From Oscillospiraceae bacterium (GTDB taxonomy: Bacteria > Bacillota > Clostridia > Oscillospirales > Acutalibacteraceae): a DNA stretch of 32,339 bases. Under the pieces are notes generated by a model. The model made no database searches. It saw only the letters and a program-made list of their open reading frames with translations, and had not been told where the DNA came from. A program made the translations under genes and the position numbers. The stretch's first letter is position 1. Each line of letters starts with the position of its first letter. The stretch covers positions 1-32,339 of the forward strand of contig SVPD01000026.1 in the NCBI GenBank assembly GCA_015066045.1, given 5' to 3'. Positions 31,155 to 32,339 of this stretch are shown one piece after another.

Positions 31155-31853
31155 TTACGCCTCTCTTTTTGCCGTCATCTTTTTTACCACTATGCTCATT
31201 ATTACCACGAAAACAGGTATCGGCACGATGTAAAGCAGACTGTAGGGATTTGAAAGGTCACCCTTGTTAGCCAAAAACGAAAAAAGAACATTAAAGGGCA
31301 GCATTCCGAGATTAGAGGCGAGGAAAAATTTAAAGAAATTTACGTTCATCGCACCGTAAATGACACTCATAAGGTCGGAGGGAACCACACCGGCTGCCTT
31401 GACCACATAAACCACCATAAATTCATTTTTGCCTGCGAAATCATCTAACTTTTTTATCTTCGGGAAGCGGAGCTTAAGCGTGTCAAGTAAGCCCTTGCCC
31501 GTAAAACGGCCGAAATAATAGGGAAGAATCACACTGAGAGCCACACCGATGAAATTTACGGCAATGGCGGTCCATACGTTTTCGAAAAGGATGCCCGACA
31601 CGGCGAAAATAACCGCAGGCGGGAAAACGAGTGCAAAGGATTTTATTACCGTAAAGGCAATAATTATCAGTGCGACGGTCAGCGTACCGCCCTTTATATA
31701 AGAAGAAATCTCTGCAGCATTTTCGACACTGATGTCGAATTTGTTCATCAGAATAAGCATGGCAGCCACCATACCGAGCATAAAGACGAGTGCCGCTATC
31801 TGTAAAATTTTTATCAGCCTGTCATAATTTTTAGTTTTTTCTGCAGTGTTCAT
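31155..31853 (-). CDS. TVP38/TMEM64 (VTT/DedA superfamily) membrane protein
   Basis: 232 residues with about six membrane segments. The core IKSFALVFPPAVIFAVSGILFENVWTAIAVNFIGVALSVILPYYFGRFTGKG matches the VTT domain (F/P-rich re-entrant loop, then G-x-x-x-x-x-x-Y-x-x-G-R), and AAGVVPSDLMSVIYGAMNVNFFKFFLASNLGMLPF is the second characteristic region. The DedA/VTT superfamily includes lipid scramblases and flippases; the specific role here is inferred only. The start is ATG 31853 behind GAGAGGAGAAAAG; the open frame extends 13 codons upstream. A consensus promoter lies at 31883-31911. Confidence 0.88.
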   Translation of the reverse strand: MNTAEKTKNYDRLIKILQIAALVFMLGMVAAMLILMNKFDISVENAAEISSYIKGGTLTVALIIIAFTVIKSFALVFPPAVIFAVSGILFENVWTAIAVNFIGVALSVILPYYFGRFTGKGLLDTLKLRFPKIKKLDDFAGKNEFMVVYVVKAAGVVPSDLMSVIYGAMNVNFFKFFLASNLGMLPFNVLFSFLANKGDLSNPYSLLYIVPIPVFVVIMSIVVKKMTAKREA

Positions 31854-31882
31854 TTCTTTTCTCCTCTCTTTTATATATCCAC

Positions 31883-31911
31883 ATTTTAGCAAAAAAGAAA
31901 TCCCCTGTCAA
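31883..31911 (-). promoter_or_regulatory. Promoter of the TVP38/TMEM64 gene
   Basis: TTGACA (31911-31906) and TAAAAT (31888-31883) on the minus strand, 17 nt apart. It is back to back with the promoter at 31936-31964; the two -35 boxes are 24 nt apart. Confidence 0.75.
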
Positions 31912-31935
31912 TAACACCTGTATACACTTAAGTCA

Positions 31936-31964
31936 TTGACAGTATTAATTCTGTATGATAAAAT
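31936..31964 (+). promoter_or_regulatory. Promoter of the small His-rich protein gene
   Basis: TTGACA (31936-31941) and TAAAAT (31959-31964), 17 nt apart, about 30 nt ahead of the start codon. Confidence 0.75.
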
Positions 31965-31993
31965 AAAGAAAAGTAAACAAAGGAGCTTTAAAT

Positions 31994-32185
31994 ATGAAAA
32001 AGATTTTTATTCCCGTAGCGATAGTAGTTCTCATTCTTGCTGTCATAGCCGTTATTCTCAGCAAAACCTCTCCCACTCAGCAGAACTATCACGTCCACGA
32101 GGACGGCGAAACTCACTACTACGAAGAGGTAGAGACCACCTACCATGTTCACGATGACGGTGAAACCTATTACGACGAGCATTAA
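31994..32185 (+). CDS. 63-residue membrane-anchored His/acid-rich protein
   Basis: Residues 1-23 form a membrane anchor or signal (IFIPVAIVVLILAVIAVIL). The remainder holds two copies of a short motif: YHVHEDGETHYYEE and YHVHDDGETYYDEH, separated by a short VETT link. Each copy has several His and acidic residues that could chelate metal outside the membrane. I recognise no family. ATG follows AAAGGAGCTTT at good spacing, with a perfect-spacing promoter, so it is a real gene despite its size. It is divergent from the TVP38/TMEM64 gene and may be co-regulated with it. Confidence 0.75.
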   Translation: MKKIFIPVAIVVLILAVIAVILSKTSPTQQNYHVHEDGETHYYEEVETTYHVHDDGETYYDEH

Positions 32186-32267
32186 AAAAACGGGGCTGCG
32201 GACATTCGCCGACGAGTGGAAAGGAAGCATTTCTTTTAAATGTGAAATAACATCACAATAATGCGTT

Positions 32268-32306
32268 AAAAATCACCGATATGCGTCAGCATTATCGGTG
32301 ATTTTT
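32268..32306 (+). terminator. Terminator downstream of the His-rich protein
   Basis: AAAAATCACCGATA and TATCGGTGATTTTT pair over 14 bases with an additional TGC/GCA pairing in the loop; it can act on both strands. Confidence 0.75.
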
Positions 32307-32339
32307 GCCTTTTCTTGCAAAGCTATTTCGCATTTTAAA

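Noticed and set aside
32190-32339. GGGGCTG after the His-rich gene, plus inverse AATG(T/C)GAAATA copies at the window end, as a second copy of the 222-bp element
   Set aside because: Only seven bases of the terminal repeat are shared with the element at 30915 and the rest differs; the window ends before another boundary could be seen.

Overview
The window reads as chromosomal DNA from a Gram-positive, endospore-forming member of Clostridia, probably an Oscillospiraceae/Ruminococcaceae-like gut bacterium. This is inferred from the SpoIVA-partner-like SipL protein and a BofA-like protein, from SAM-I and FMN riboswitches controlled by terminators, from an ECF vitamin transporter, from strong purine-rich ribosome binding sites, and from consensus TTGACA-17-TATAAT-type promoters. 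The giant secreted proteins carry Ig-like, Big2, InlB-like and FN3 modules, as is common in gut Firmicutes. No rRNA, tRNA, CRISPR array, transposase or prophage was seen.

Layout. 1-5126: mostly minus-strand housekeeping genes: a SulP anion permease (cut by the window edge), TspO, a short-chain dehydrogenase, metK behind a SAM-I riboswitch, an ECF S-component (RibU-like) behind an FMN riboswitch, and a small secreted protein of unknown role. 5127-12868: mannose-6-phosphate isomerase; a BofA-like membrane protein; an envelope/sporulation-flavoured set made of a GHL10-type lipoprotein followed by a large membrane-anchored N-acetylmuramoyl-L-alanine amidase; a zinc-ribbon protein overlapping a DUF1294 membrane protein; and SipL. 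12996-16098: two small membrane proteins, then (minus) a C39-like putative cysteine peptidase translationally coupled to a GPH-family sugar/cation symporter.

16217-30911 is the striking part: a locus for three secreted proteins. On the minus strand a two-gene operon encodes a 2753-residue protein (four Ig-like repeats plus a very long right-handed beta-helix built from about 1.1-1.3 kb super-repeats) and, 18 nt later, a 1475-residue protein that joins a phospholipase-D-like domain, Big2, LamG-like, calcineurin-like phosphoesterase and FN3 domains. Divergently transcribed is a secreted LCAT/lipase-like alpha/beta hydrolase whose nucleophile elbow reads G-S-C-L-G-G, so Cys replaces the usual Ser. 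I infer a secreted, lipid- or phosphodiester-directed surface system; the partnership rests on location, export signals and domain content only.

30912-32339: an inverted-repeat-bounded structured intergenic element with a hairpin that recurs near 11.25 kb; a TVP38/TMEM64-type membrane protein; and, back to back with it, a tiny membrane-anchored protein with a duplicated His/acid-rich motif. Several start codons were moved from the longest possible open frame to the codon preceded by a proper ribosome binding site, as stated in each entry.
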